Assembly (NCBI GenBank): GCA_026315105.1 | Contig: CM048750.1 | Span: 164,700,549-164,764,548, forward strand | Length of the DNA stretch: 64,000 nucleotides | Direction of reading: 5' to 3' | Source of the DNA: Locusta migratoria | Lineage: Eukaryota; Arthropoda; Insecta; Orthoptera; Acrididae | Shown here: piece by piece, positions 43,261 through 53,690 of the stretch | How positions within the stretch are numbered: position 1 is the stretch's first letter | How the letters are laid out: each line of letters begins with the position of its first letter | Notes under the pieces: generated by a model | The model's input: the letters and a program-made list of their open reading frames with translations, nothing else | What the model was told of the DNA's origin: nothing | Databases searched by the model: none | Position numbers and translations under genes: made by a program

Positions 43261-43569
43261 TACATCTGCCTGTCCCTGTTGGACAAGGCAAGGCAGAGGA
43301 GAAGTGGGGAAGGCTGTGACAACTCGCTTCTATGTTTCGAGAGTTGCCATTGTAGAGTTTGTGTGGTCGCTGACAATGAAAGGTACTATTCCTATTGTAG
43401 CCTTATTTTTAAAAGAAGCATTCTATCCAATGTTGCGTTTTATACGAATGAAAAATGTTGAACTGGTGTTGACAGTTGACAGATGAAGCGAAGACCGATT
43501 ACAAGCAATTTCATTGCTTCTTCTAATGCTGGAAAAAGAGGCGCGACACAGTTCGTTGAAACTCAAGTT

Positions 43570-44597
43570 TTTAGGTCTTCAGTCCGCAGACTGGTTTGAT
43601 GTAGCTCTCCACACTACCCTGTCTTATGCAAGCCTCTTCATCTGGGAATACGAACGACATCCTACGTCGTTTGGAATCTGCTTACTGTATTCATCCCTCT
43701 GACTCACTCTACGATTTTTACCCCACACACTTCCTTCTAATGCTAAGTTAACGATTACTTGATGCCTCAGAATGTGTCCCAACAACCTATCCCTTCTCGT
43801 AGTCAGGATATCCACCAAACTCTGTTTTTCGCCAATTCTGTTGAGCACCTCCTCATTAGTTACTTGATATGCCCATCTAGTCTACATCTTTCGCCTGTAG
43901 CACCACATTTCGAAAACTTCTATCATGTATTTTCTGAACTTCTTATCGTCGACTTTTCACTCCCATACAGTGCTCACTCCAGACAAATGCTTTCAGAAAG
44001 GACTTCCTAACATTTAAACTAATATTGGATGTCAACAAATTTCGCTTCCTCAGAAACACTTTTCTTCCCATAACCAATCACTTCGGCCATCAGAAGTTAT
44101 CTTACTACCCAAATAATAAAACTCGTCCACTACTTTTATTGTCTCGTTACCTACTCCAATTCTTTCAACATCGCCTGATACTCTGACACAACATGAGATT
44201 ACCCTCGTTTTACTCGTGTTAATGTTCATCTTATATCTTCAAGATACTGTCCATTCCATTCAGTTGCTCTTTCAGGTCCTTTGCTGTCTCTGACAGAATT
44301 ATGTCTGATAACTTTCGCAGTTTTGTCCCCTTAAAACATCCACCCAACAGAATTACTATTTCATCAGCAAACCGCGAGGACTTTAGTTCACTCTCCAAAT
44401 TTCTCCTAGCATTCCTTCGCAGATTGCTCATTCTACTGATTGAACAACATTGGGAAAGGCTACAACCTTGTCTCACTACCTTCCCAACCACTGCGACTCT
44501 TTCATGCTCTTTGACTAATAATTTCTGTCTGATTTTTATACAAGTGGAATGTAACTCTTCGCTTCCTATATTTTACCTCTGCTACCAACGACATTTG
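43570..44597 (-). pseudogene. RTE-clade LINE (copy 3), RT C-terminal part
   Basis: Minus strand, same family as 20961 and 38430. The C-terminal frame 43848-43624 reads MLNRIGEKQSLVDILTTRRD, RLLGHILRHQVIVNLALEGS and KNRRVSQRDEYSKQIPNDVG. Upstream the frame 44491-44231 gives MVGKVVRQGCSLSQCC and RFADEIVILLGGCF, followed by DIILSETAKDLKEQLNGMDS. FADD has become FADE, and about 50 bp are inserted between VIL and LSETA. The 3' end GTCTTCAGTCCGCAGACTGG (plus strand) is the usual terminus without the CAA tail. Confidence 0.9.
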
Positions 44598-44614
44598 ATA
44601 TAGTTTTTTACAGT

Positions 44615-44662
44615 CAGTATTTTGTAAGCCTTGGGACTGATGAGCAAACATTTGAACACCTC
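44615..44662 (+). repeat. SINE tail fragment
   Basis: TTTTGTAAGCCTTGGGACTGATGAGCAAACATTTGAACA matches the 3' ends of the SINEs here; head absent. Confidence 0.6.
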
Positions 44663-44852
44663 CCGGAAGGCAAAAACCGAATTTTGTAAAACTTTTTTCA
44701 CTGTCGTGTTTACATGTTGTAAACAAGAATCAGATTTCCTAGCCACTCAATATGGCGGCTGAAAACCAGCTGATTCAATTCCCGATTTAGTCAGCACAAT
44801 CAGTATTTTTCTATATTTAAACACACAGATTCATAATCACCCTAATCTAATA

Positions 44853-45285
44853 TATAAAGCAGAGTGTCCGTATGTTTGTACGTGTTGCATACAAATCTAC
44901 AGTTTTGTTCCAATCTTTATGAAATTTTGTACACGTAAGCTTCTATCCACGAGGACGGTCGCCGTAAGTCTAAGAATCACATACGATATATAGTTCACGC
45001 GATATGACGTCATAAACAAGGAGATGCGCGAAAAACTGCTGCATTTTGCGACAATGCTGCTAATTTTCTTCTAAACCATTGGACCGATTTCAACCAAATT
45101 TGGTACACACATTCCTTACCGTGAGGTAACAATTTATGCATGGTTAAGAATCACATACTGGACATGGTTCAAAAGATATTACATCACAACCAATAGAAAT
45201 CGCAAAAAAATGTCATATAATGCGGCGAGACTTTCGAAATACACTGCGATCAACAAATGCAAAAAAACATAACTTTCCCTTTCCG
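44853..45285 (+). repeat. Dispersed repeat family J, plus copy inserted in RTE copy 3
   Basis: CTAATATATAAAGCAGAGTG then TCCGTATGTTTGTACGTG begins the copy. Two internal units about 170 bp apart each contain ATGAAATTTTGTACAC or CCAAATTTGGTACAC and AAGAATCACATAC. Aligned in order with the reverse complement of 23280-24170. Confidence 0.65.
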
Positions 45286-45475
45286 TAACCTATCATCTAA
45301 GATAAGTGATAATCTGAGTATTGCCTCGCGTGTTCCTACATTTCTCCTAAATCCAAACTGATCTTACCTTAGATCGGATTCTACCAGTTTTTCCATTCGT
45401 CTTTAATTTCTGTTAGTATTTTGCAACCACGGCTAGTTAACTGATAGTTCTGTAATTTTCACATTTGTCTTCGAG
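45286..45475 (-). pseudogene. RTE-clade LINE (copy 3), upstream RT piece
   Basis: The minus strand aligns with the ENYRTIS..SGGCKIL and FGFRRNVGTREAILTL segments of copies 1 and 2 (DNA such as GGTTGCAAAATACTAACA and AGGAGAAATGTAGGAACACG). It belongs with 43570-44597; the region in between holds a SINE tail and repeat J, and the motif A region is deleted. Confidence 0.8.
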
Positions 45476-45550
45476 CCGTGGGCTCGTTCAGTTCGAAATC
45501 CGCGCCCTGATTTGTGTCTGTTTCTCCTCCTAACTGTGGTGGCGCTACCC

Positions 45551-45747
45551 CAACACCACCTAGAAGACAAGGCCTTACAACAGGCCGTGCCTACGTCACA
45601 CTTAGAGGCCGCGGCCGCCACCTCACTGGCTGTTGGCTGGGACACGCCTACCGCCGCGCAGCGGCCGGTCAGTCAGAAGGCGGTCGCGGCCTCTAAGTGT
45701 GACGTAGGCACGGCCTGTTGTAAGGCCTCGTCTTCTAGGTGGTGTTG
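45551..45747. mobile_element. 197-bp hairpin MITE with 7-bp flanking duplication
   Basis: CAACACCACCTAGAAGAC..GGCCTTACAACAGGCCGTGC pairs with GCACGGCCTGTTGTAAGGCC..GTCTTCTAGGTGGTGTTG; the arms are about 65 bp with two mismatches and extend into GC-rich inner sequence. GCTACCC flanks both sides (45544-45550 and 45748-45754). No coding sequence. Confidence 0.85.
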
Positions 45748-45754
45748 GCTACCC

Positions 45755-46239
45755 CTGTTGGTGTTTCCGTCGGCCGCCGGGATGCGACGGCCAGGCGAGT
45801 GGGTCTGTGACAGCCGATACGGACGCTTGGGCCGGGTCCGTGAACGTTCTCCACTGGTTTTGTGTCTGGCGTCGCCAGCTGTTTTCTACTTTGGAGCTAA
45901 GTTTTACTTCGCTGTTACGTTAGTTACGTGTTTTTAAATGTCTCACCTCCCATGCGAGGACGATCTTAAATTGGTATATTGAGGATAACGATCGGGATTT
46001 ATTTGGCGTTTTGCCCTTCTGCGACTTGGTTCCCACTCCCTGGCGTAGTCAGCCCTTTTCCCTCTCGTGCTGCCGTCGGCGAGTTGTAGTTTGGCAGTGG
46101 CGCTAGCACGCGGCCTTTGAGGAAGTTGGGTTTTAACTGTTTTTCGCCTCCTCCCCTATAACAGCCGTGGAGGTCCGCTCCCTATAAGGGTGTTCATGTG
46201 TTATGGTTTTTGATTTAGAGATTGTTGTTGTATCACTGT
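45755..46239. other. No recognisable gene
   Basis: GC-rich left part with a frame to 45937, no motif. Confidence 0.4.
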
Positions 46240-46474
46240 TTTGCAAACTCGTAGCAGAAGATTTACTTGATGTGCGCAATGTGCTCTGACCAGTATTTAA
46301 AGGGCACTGTTCAATTACACTGTTGACATCGATGCTTGTATATTGTCTATTGTTTTCATCATCTCGTTTGCCCAATGTATTGTGAAGTTCCAAACTTGAT
46401 TTGAGGCATATGTCTACGAAAGGGAATTGCCTAAATAGCATCCTAAGAGAGGATTGTTATATATATTGTCACGT

Positions 46475-46723
46475 TGCAATGGAAGTAGGCTTGACTTCGG
46501 AGGCAACTAAACACAGCACTTATACTGAAAGCACGTTTATTACGAACTCAACATACACGCAGCACTGACTGCCTCTCAGGCAGAGTGCTCTGCTGTTTAT
46601 ACACAGACAGAATTTACCAGAAATTAGAAGAACAGTTGACAAGAAACAAGTAGAATTTACAAGTGAACATAAGAAAGATGTAGAACATTATGGTATTGTC
46701 AATTACAAAGAAATAAATTTTTG
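46475..46723 (+). repeat. LTR-like or dispersed fragment
   Basis: Starts TGTCACGTTGCAATGGAAGT and has CTGTTTATACACAGACAG. No second copy was seen here, so class is uncertain. Confidence 0.25.
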
Positions 46724-46802
46724 CCGGTGGGCGGGATTGAACGGCGACCTTTTGCTCCGCAGTCTGTGACGCTGTCCCCTGCGCCACGCTGGCAGTTGGT
46801 GT
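46724..46802 (-). repeat. tRNA-like sequence
   Basis: Minus strand: A box CAGCGTGGCGCAGGGGACAG, an ACTGCGGAGCAAAAGG segment and B box CGCCGTTCAATCCCGCCC. Probably the head of another tRNA-derived SINE; a 57-bp (TA)n run (46820-46876) lies just right of it. Confidence 0.6.
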
Positions 46803-46818
46803 GCGTGGTCTCTCGCGG

Positions 46819-46819
<1 letters not shown>

Positions 46820-46876
<57 letters not shown>
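46820..46876 (+). repeat. (TA)n microsatellite
   Basis: About 28 TA units. A shorter (TA)n is at 47111-47130. Confidence 0.93.
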
Positions 46877-46880
<4 letters not shown>

Positions 46881-47784
46881 GGCCATTTATGTAAAGGTCT
46901 AAGCCTTGTCTCTGCTGCGCAATGTGTTCTGGCCAGTATTTAAAGGGCGTTGTTCAATTACTCTAGAGATGGTTTTGGTATAATTATATATTAACTCAAA
47001 GGGGTACCTTAATATATCTAGTGTTACTGTCTTTTAATTGTCTAGTTTAATCCAAAGATTTTTAGAGGTATTTTTATTGTGAACATTTCCAGTTTTAAGC
47101 TGCGCCATGTGTATATATATATATATATATAAAGATTAAACTAATGGGCCCCTATCCAGGGTTACTGTCTGTATCTTTCGGACCAGTAGACTGTAATTGG
47201 AGTATTGGTTATAGCAAATCGTCATTTATGTTATGTGGGGAGGTTTCATTCTAAATTGCATAGGGAGCTCGGGCCAGTGTTTAAGAGGCAATGTTCAATT
47301 ACGCTATTGGTGTTTGCTTGCATAATTACCTAGGCTAAACTTGTTAGCGCCATTTTCAATAGAGTCTAAGCTTTCTCTCTTTGCGTAACGTGCTCTGCCT
47401 AATATTTTAAAAGGTGCTATGTAATCACCCTGTTCATTGTAAAACTTCTAGAACTGACATATATAAGGAAAAATTTTGAATTGTCTAAACAGACTCATTG
47501 TTTGATGTGTTCAGAGTTACCGTTTGCATATTTGGGGCCAGTAGATTGTAACTGTAGTCTTATTTATTGAAAATGATCATTTATGTTACGTGGTGAGGTT
47601 TCATAGTAAATTGCACAGTGTTCTCTGGCCAATGTTTAGAAGCATGGTTCAGTTACACTGCTGGTGTTTGTATATTTACCTAAGCTAAGCCTGTAGCGCC
47701 CACTGTTAATTATATCTAGTGTTACTGCCTTTGCTATTCCTTTCTTTATCTTTCTTTTAAAAATGGTATCCTTGTTGTAATATA

Positions 47785-48499
47785 CAGCGTGTTACAAAAA
47801 GGTACGGCCAAACTTTCAGGAAACATTCGTCACATCCATCCTCCGTCGAATGGAATCCCTGATGCGCTGATGCAGCCCTGGAGAATGGCGTATTGTATCG
47901 CAGCCGTCCACAATACGAGCACGAAGAGTCTCTACATTTGCGTAGACAAGAGCTTTCAAATGCCCCCATAAATGAAAGTCATGAGGTCAGCAGAGCGTTG
48001 AGGCCATGGAATTGGTCCGCATCTACCAATCCATCGGTCACCGAAGCAGTTGTTGAGAAGCGTACGAACACGTCGACTGAAATGTGCAGGAGCTCCATCG
48101 TGCATGAACCATATGTTGTGTCGTAATTGCAAAGGAACATGTTGTAGCAGCACAGGTATAGTATCCCGTATGAAATCATGATAACGTGCTCCAGTTAGCG
48201 TAGGTGGTAGAACATGAGGCCCAATCAAGACATCACCAACAATTCCTGCCCAAACGTGTACAGAAAATCTATGTTGATGACGTGAATCGAGGAAGTACAG
48301 TACATAGTAACGAAACAACTGGATATTTTGACAATTGTCTGCACGAATTTTTTCAATTTACATTTAAAGAGAAATACTAAAATGAGCACTAACATGGAAA
48401 TTAAGCGTTTCCGGACACATGTCCACATAACATATTTTCTTTCTTTGTGTGTGGGGAATGTTTCCTGAAAGTATGGCCCTACCTTTTTGTAACACCCTG
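47785..48499 (-). mobile_element. Mariner-type element (copy 2) with both TIRs, internally deleted
   Basis: The left end CAGCGTGTTACAAAAAGGTA..ACTTTCAGGAAACATTC and the right end (complement of GAATGTTTCCTGAAAG..ACCTTTTTGTAACACCCTG) form ~44-bp TIRs with a few mismatches, next to TA on both sides. The minus-strand frame 48318-47956 has VHVWAGIVGDVLIGPHVLPP (block 1), NIWFMHDGAPAHFSRRVRTL (block 2, catalytic Asp kept) and RCGPIPWPQRSADLM (block 3, decayed), then in another frame FHLWGHLKAL. At 715 bp it lacks the N-terminal DNA-binding half. Confidence 0.93.
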
Positions 48500-48898
48500 C
48501 ATATATTTTTTTAAATCTCTCCAGGTATTTTGTAAAGGTAAATGTATGCTCCCTTCTTCCTTTAAATTTAAGGATTTCCTTATTGTATTGTGCGGAGCAT
48601 CTGTATGTTTATCTATTCATGCCTGCTGTTATCTTATGTTAAGCGTGATGTTAAATTTTGTTTTTACTAATAAATTACATTGTCTTGGTATTTTGATGAA
48701 AATGTCCATCATTGATATCCTCCTGTGCCCAGTATCCGTGTCCTTTTATTAAAGGGATTAAAATCTCGGTTTTCAATTGGGAGCAGAGCTTCCGATCCAC
48801 TTCGCAAAACTAATAGACATTTTCACTGTTTGTATTTTAGTGTTATCAGAATATTTTGTATTTGTGCTGCCTTGCTGTTTTCATTTCCTTGTCATTTC
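48500..48898. other. No recognisable gene; possible 5' leader of Gypsy fragment A
   Basis: AT-rich, ends in a pyrimidine tract TTCATTTCCTTGTCATTTCAG (48880-48900), which looks like a splice acceptor just before the gag-like frame. Confidence 0.35.
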
Positions 48899-50395
48899 AG
48901 GGTGTAGTAAAGGATCATATTTTGCACGAATTACGTGTGCGGGGTCAACCTACTGAGGGAAGTGTTCCCGAATTACGTTCTCGCCTACGTGGGGCTCTCA
49001 CTGAGCGGATCGTATGGGTGATATTAATACTCATACTGCCTTTATGAATAATGCCTGTCAAGAAGTGTCTGCCAGGATTGCATTTTTTTTTTCTGGTGAC
49101 CAGCCCACCGCATCTCGTGCGTCTGATTTAAATCTGTGATTCTAAAGACCAGAAAGATGATTTTGATACTAATAAATATGCTTTCTGCAACCCGGCTGCT
49201 CTTGGAGTTCCAGACTTTACTAAAAGCTTTGTCGTGCAGATTGATGCTTCCAATCCGGACATTTCTGCCGTTCTTTGCAAGAATATCAGGACCAAAGACA
49301 ACCTCTAGCCTTTGCTTCTCGCAAGCTCATCAATGCCGAAACTAAGTGTGGGAGTGCGAGGTTCTCGTCGTCCTATTCGCCTTGGACAAGTTCCGTTTTT
49401 ATTTGGAACACGGGGAAATGGGATCCGATGATCAGGCTACGAGTTGGGTGTTGACGAGACCCCGAAAGACCGGTCGCATTGGCACGTGGCGTCCGCATTT
49501 CTGCATTTCAGTTTAAAGTGCGTTATATTAATGGCACTGACAATATGTTGGCCGATACTGTAAGCCGCATGTTTCCCTCAACTATCTGGTGATTTAGCTG
49601 ATAAGATCAGGAGGCTAATTTAGGACGCATTAAGCACCTCATTCGGTGTGCGTAACAACTAACTAATTACAAGGTTGTTAAAGGCATATTGTGTAAGAAC
49701 ATGCGCCCCAATGGTAACCTGAAGATTTGTATCCCGGCTAGTCTGGTTCAGTTCATGTTTTCCTATTTTCATGACTCTGTCATAAGTGGACACCTTAATT
49801 TCCATACGAATTGTAAAATCAAACAGCATCTTACTTGGCCGGTCATGGACAAGGATATTAGTGATATGGTTGCTCGTTGTAAATTGTTTCAAGAGGCCAA
49901 ACCTAGCTGTGGACCCCAGCAAAGGTTGCTTCATTCCGAGAGAGAGCAAGCGCCCTTAGATAAACATTATATTGACCACCTTGGTCCAATTCCACGCACT
50001 AATAAAGATAACCAATACATTTTGGTAATTATTGATACTTTCACTAGGTTCACTTGGCTCTTACCAACGTTTCCACCAGTACTACCCTTCATAATCTAGC
50101 CAATATTTTCAACAACCGGTCAGCGATAACTCGCCCGGGTTTCGATCGGCTTCCTTTAAGGATTCTTTGTTTCCATAACGGTATCAAACATGTGACTACC
50201 ACTCCATACTACCCCAAGGGATCTTTTACCGAAAGTGTGAACCGCAATCTTCAGTCGGGCATCATCATTTACCATCAAAGTTCTCCCCGTAAATGGCAGG
50301 CACTTTCTCCAAGGTTTCAGTTGAAATTAATCTCCATTCTTGCAGCAGGACCTGTCACAATTGTGTATTTCCGTTTACCGATGCTCCTGTCCAAT
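48899..50395 (+). pseudogene. Gypsy-type LTR retrotransposon fragment A (gag start, RNase H, integrase)
   Basis: A gag-like N-terminus at 48901-49047 (VVKDHILHELRVRGQPTEGS, VPELRSRLRG) resembles the SAP-like helix pair starting gag in some arthropod Gypsy elements. Then the gene jumps to the RT/RNase H junction at about 49180 (LGVPDFTKSFVVQIDASN, with the first RNase H Asp), followed in shifted frames by RNase H remnants. Integrase begins at 49689: ISGHLNFHTNCKIKQHLTWP with an H..H and later CKLF zinc region, HYIDHLGPIPRTNKDNQYIL (core Asp), then FHNGIKHVTTTPYYPKGSFT. NC, protease and RT are deleted. No LTR identified. It ends against the Tc1-like element near 50340-50400. Confidence 0.88.
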
Positions 50396-50399
50396 TCAT

Positions 50400-50991
50400 T
50401 CCATAGCAGCTCGATTAGGTTATAATCAGGGGATTGGAGGCAGCCATTCCGTATTTTTCAATATTTTACGAACCTCTAGAGACTTCACATAGTTATCATA
50501 CAAGCGATAAGTATGTTTGTGGTTGTTGTCTTTCTGCAAGACAAACCCTTTCCCAATCAGACGCAAACCACATGTCTAAGCATCTCGTTGGAGAATGGCA
50601 TGATAATCCCTTTGGTTCATTGTGCCATCTATTTTCAATAAACTATATTCCCTCGAAAGGATCCTATACCACCACAGAACCCCCCATGCTTTACAGTTGG
50701 TATTACGCACTGAGGATTCAAGCGTTCGTGGGGTAAACGGCATACAAATTGACGGCGTTTACTTCCAAATATTTAGAACTTTGATTCATCAGTGAATAAG
50801 TCCCTTCCCCAATGCCCCGCTGTCCAATGCTGATGTGTCTTAGCCCAATGAAGCCTTCTTGTCTATAGGGCGCAACAGTGGTTTCCTTGTTGCTGTCTGC
50901 CAGGCGTCGTCTTACTTTTGACTCACTCACCGGCGTATCACTCGTTGCGTTCAGCAGTCAATTCACTGACAGTTTTCAATCTGTTACGTTT
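50400..50991 (-). pseudogene. Tc1-like transposase, part 1 (hosts Gypsy provirus B)
   Basis: Minus strand pieces: RNRLKTVSELTAERNE (DNA-binding region) near 50945-50991; VSESKVRRRLADSNKE, APYRQEGFIGLRHISIGQRG and LMNQSSKYLEV in the 50930-50718 frame; then near the left end CLQSPDYNLIELLWNELDRS, the PQSPDLNPIENLWxxLxR block of Tc1 transposases (catalytic Glu kept in LIELLW; D-N in the SPD(Y)N). Many frameshifts. The rest of the N-terminus lies beyond the provirus at 57578. Confidence 0.87.
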
Positions 50992-50996
50992 ACTGG
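50992..50996 (+). repeat. Target-site duplication of Gypsy provirus B (left)
   Basis: ACTGG, repeated at 57573-57577. Confidence 0.92.
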
Positions 50997-51359
50997 TGTT
51001 CTGGCCAATATCGCAGAACATTTATGCGTAGGTCACTAAATGAGGATTGCCGCTTCTGGAACAAAGATCTATTTGTCAAATAATTTTTACAATGAGTTGA
51101 ACAAAAACTTTAGAATGTCCTTTAGGTGTGGGTCGCGAGGTGATGGCCAACTCGGCGGCTGGCTACCTAATATTTGGTGCGAGCCACTAAGCACCTTCTG
51201 GCAATGTCTGTGCTGTTTTCTCGCGTGAGCATCAATGTACAGGCGTGAGCTCTGAGCCATCTCTTCCGGGCTCGCACTAGGTGGCGCTAGAGGTGCTCGG
51301 TTAGCGCTAGAGCTATCGCTGAGATCGATTGTGTCGTAGTATCTAGCAGTGATACTACA
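50997..51359 (-). repeat. 3' LTR of Gypsy provirus B
   Basis: 363 bp. It is 21 bp longer than the 5' LTR, mainly due to about 24 extra bases (GTGAGCTCTGAGCCATCTC...) near 51245-51270. Confidence 0.95.
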
Positions 51360-51371
51360 CTCCTCCCCCCT
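51360..51371 (-). promoter_or_regulatory. Polypurine tract of Gypsy provirus B
   Basis: Minus strand AGGGGGGAGGAG directly before the 3' LTR; primes plus-strand DNA synthesis in LTR retroelements. Confidence 0.85.
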
Positions 51372-51674
51372 ATCTCCAAATCTACGAACTACCGTGGAGT
51401 AAGGCTTACGGCAGCTGGGAGGAGGACCTCATCGTGAGTGCACTGATGGATAGGGGACTCAACTGTCAAGGGGGTATGCCTATCCCTGTGTACCCACTCT
51501 GAGCGAGGGGAGACCGGGAAACCCTGATGAAAACCGCCTCCTACACACATCTATCACGTGTCACGTTCGATCTGGGAACGAGTGTAACTACATCGCTAAC
51601 GAATCTTTGCAGGTCGAAGGCAGCGGTGATGGCGGTCTTGGTGGCGACGACTCCTGTGATGGTGGCACCGATTC
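51372..51674 (-). other. 3' untranslated part of Gypsy provirus B
   Basis: Lies between PPT and the inserted LINE; no coding motif. Confidence 0.5.
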
Positions 51675-52650
51675 TTAGTGACCTGCAAGCCCTTTCCAAC
51701 TATTTCTCTTCCAATCCGTTAGTGCAATCCATTCAAAACGCCATCGCTTCACTCGGCAAGTCTGGCTGTTCGGTGGACTTTATGTGGACCCCCGGCCACA
51801 TTGGCATCCCGGGGAACGAGCGAGTCGATTGGCTGGCTAAGCTCGCCACCACCACTCCTCCCCTGGATATTGGTATCCCAGAACGGGCTATCCGATTGGA
51901 TTTGCGCCACAAGGTTTATGAGGCTTGGAGCATACAATGGGCAACACTGAGCACTCCCAACATGCTCCGAGCGATCAAGTCCTCTACGGCCGTCTGGAAG
52001 TCGTCTTTCCGGCATTCCCGTAGGGACTCTGTTGTCCTGTGTCGCTTACGTATTGGCCATTGCTACCTTTTACGTAAATAGGACCCACCGAATTGCCGTT
52101 GTGGAAGCTTGATGTCAGTGGTCACCATCCTGTCGGACTGTCAGCTTTTAGCTGCCTTGCGGCAGTCTTTTAATCTACCTACTGCGCCTGCATTGATTTT
52201 ATCTGACAATGCCTCAATGGTTGACCGAGTTTTAGGTTTTATACGCGCAGCTGGATTTTATCATTCTATTTAGTGGTGGGCTTGTGCCTGGTGTCTCAGT
52301 CTCCCACCTCTCACCTTTTACTTCTTATTTTCTTACTTCTACCCTGTTTTTACCTCAGAGTTTTTAGTCTGTGCAGAGTGACTGGCTCATCTTGTATTTG
52401 TTTCTGATCAGCCAGTCACTGTTCACTGCTTTATTTTACATTAGTTCTACACTTTTACTATTACTCCTGTCTCCCTAGTGTTGTTGAGAGTATCAAGTTC
52501 ATTGGCCCTGTGTGCCCCTTACGCCTCTCTTCTGCGTGTTGGGCTATATTTTACCTTTTCCTACTAGGATGTCTTGTCTTCTCTAGGAATAGGGGACTGA
52601 TAACCATGTAGTTTAGTCCCCTCTAAACCCCAAACAACAACAACAACAAT
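51675..52650 (+). pseudogene. LINE with RNase H (I-clade-like), 5'-truncated, inserted in Gypsy B
   Basis: The frame to 52081 reads SDLQALSNYFSSNPLVQSIQ then VDFMWTPGHIGIPGNERVDW, the RNase H domain at the end of I-type LINE ORF2: D in the first block, H of GHxGI(P)GNE and D of VDWLAK are kept. ILSDNASMVDRVLGFI (52200) follows in another frame. The 3' UTR has GGGACTGATAACCATGTAG and ends CCCCAAACAACAACAACAACAAT, a (CAA)n tail. Absence of RT marks strong 5' truncation. A short direct repeat (ATTCTT/ATCTT) at the ends may be the target duplication. Confidence 0.9.
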
Positions 52651-53690
52651 CTTGAACCACGACCACCGGAGACCCTTCGGACGGCTGCAGCAGTGCGGGG
52701 GCGTCGGTCGGTGGCAACACCGGCGGCGCGCTTGGTACAGTCTGAGGCGCGCACACATCAGCTGGGCCCGGACGCGGTGGCAACCCCGCCGTTAAAGAAT
52801 CTGGAACATCGGGGCCTGCGGCAGAATCCGGTCCACGACAAAGGCGAATCTGGTTGCGGTGCCTACGCACGTGACAAGACGAGCCTGCATTTAGATACAT
52901 GGCGCGGCCGATACGGCGGAGAATTGGCCCTCGTGCCCAACGTTGTGGGCGGGGAGAAACACGAAAATACACTATGTCGTGGGTTGCGAAATGAGGGGAC
53001 GGCGGCACTGGTACAGAAGTATGCCGCGGGGGAGGAGGGTGCACAAGGTGCAGCAGGGTACGATGACGCCGTCCGTGAGAAAGTTCTGCCGGCGATTGAC
53101 CGTTGTGTGGATGCGCACGGTAAGAAGACTAGAAAATCCATAAGGCTTGCTGAGGCGAATGTGTACCACGTAACTTTGCCATCTGTGCTTTAAACGTACG
53201 AACGAAACGTTCGGCGGCACCGTTCGACTGGGGTGGAACGGGGCTGAAGTCAGATGACGAATACCACTAGAGGCACAAAATTTTTCAAAATCGGAAGAAA
53301 CAAATTGGGGACCATTGTCCGAAACAATTACTTCTGGCAAGCCTTCAAGCCGTAAGAGCTTGGGTGGTGCTAGCAGACGTGGTTGACTCCAGGGGAACCA
53401 CAAAGGGAAAACCGCTAAAACTATCAATCACAATCAACCAGCGAGTATCCTGCATAATCAATATGAACGCGCTGCCATGGCGCGGTAGCTGCGGGCCAAG
53501 GAAAAAAATTTTGCGTGGTGCAGATTGATTGTGAGCACACGCCGTGCAAGATGAAAACAATTTTTCTATCTGACGATGGGCCAACTGCTCGGTCCGGACT
53601 GTGCCCCAATGACCTAGATGTAGAAGCCGAAGAATTTATTTCTTCGGAGCTCGTGGAACAACGACGTGAGTACTGCCGTTGTCAGTGCGC
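52651..53690 (-). pseudogene. Integrase and C-terminal region of Gypsy provirus B
   Basis: Minus strand: the HHCC zinc part CTACAHNQSAPRK (53510), RWLIVIDSFSGFPFVVPLES with the first catalytic Asp (53420), then after a frameshift GLPEVIVSDNGPQFVSSDFE with the second Asp, and GIRHLTSAPFHPS. The catalytic Glu that should follow is in a frameshifted stretch. Downstream VYFRVSPRPQRWARGPILRR (52965) matches the C-terminal module just before the integrase tail, and ends in Pro-rich sequence. The closest general match I know is the K02A2.6-like (Mag-lineage) Gypsy pol. Confidence 0.9.

Larger units (their letters stand above)
46240..47750 (+). repeat. Degenerate tandem array, ~345-bp period, upstream of Gypsy fragment A
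   Basis: A core GCGCAATGTG(C/T)TCTG(A/G)CCAGT..TTAAAGGGC..TGTTCAATTAC recurs near 46275, 46918, 47262, 47387 (partial) and 47612. TAGTGTTACTGYCTTT and CCAGTAGACTGTAATTGGAG-like words recur in register between 47155-47280 and 47510-47635. Spacing is about 344-350 bp for the last three full units. A tRNA-like sequence, LTR-like sequence and (TA)n interrupt the left part. Confidence 0.7.

Noticed and set aside
45512..45937. Two long GC-rich frames near 45.5-45.9 kb
   Set aside because: The hairpin element there explains their openness; no protein motif is seen.
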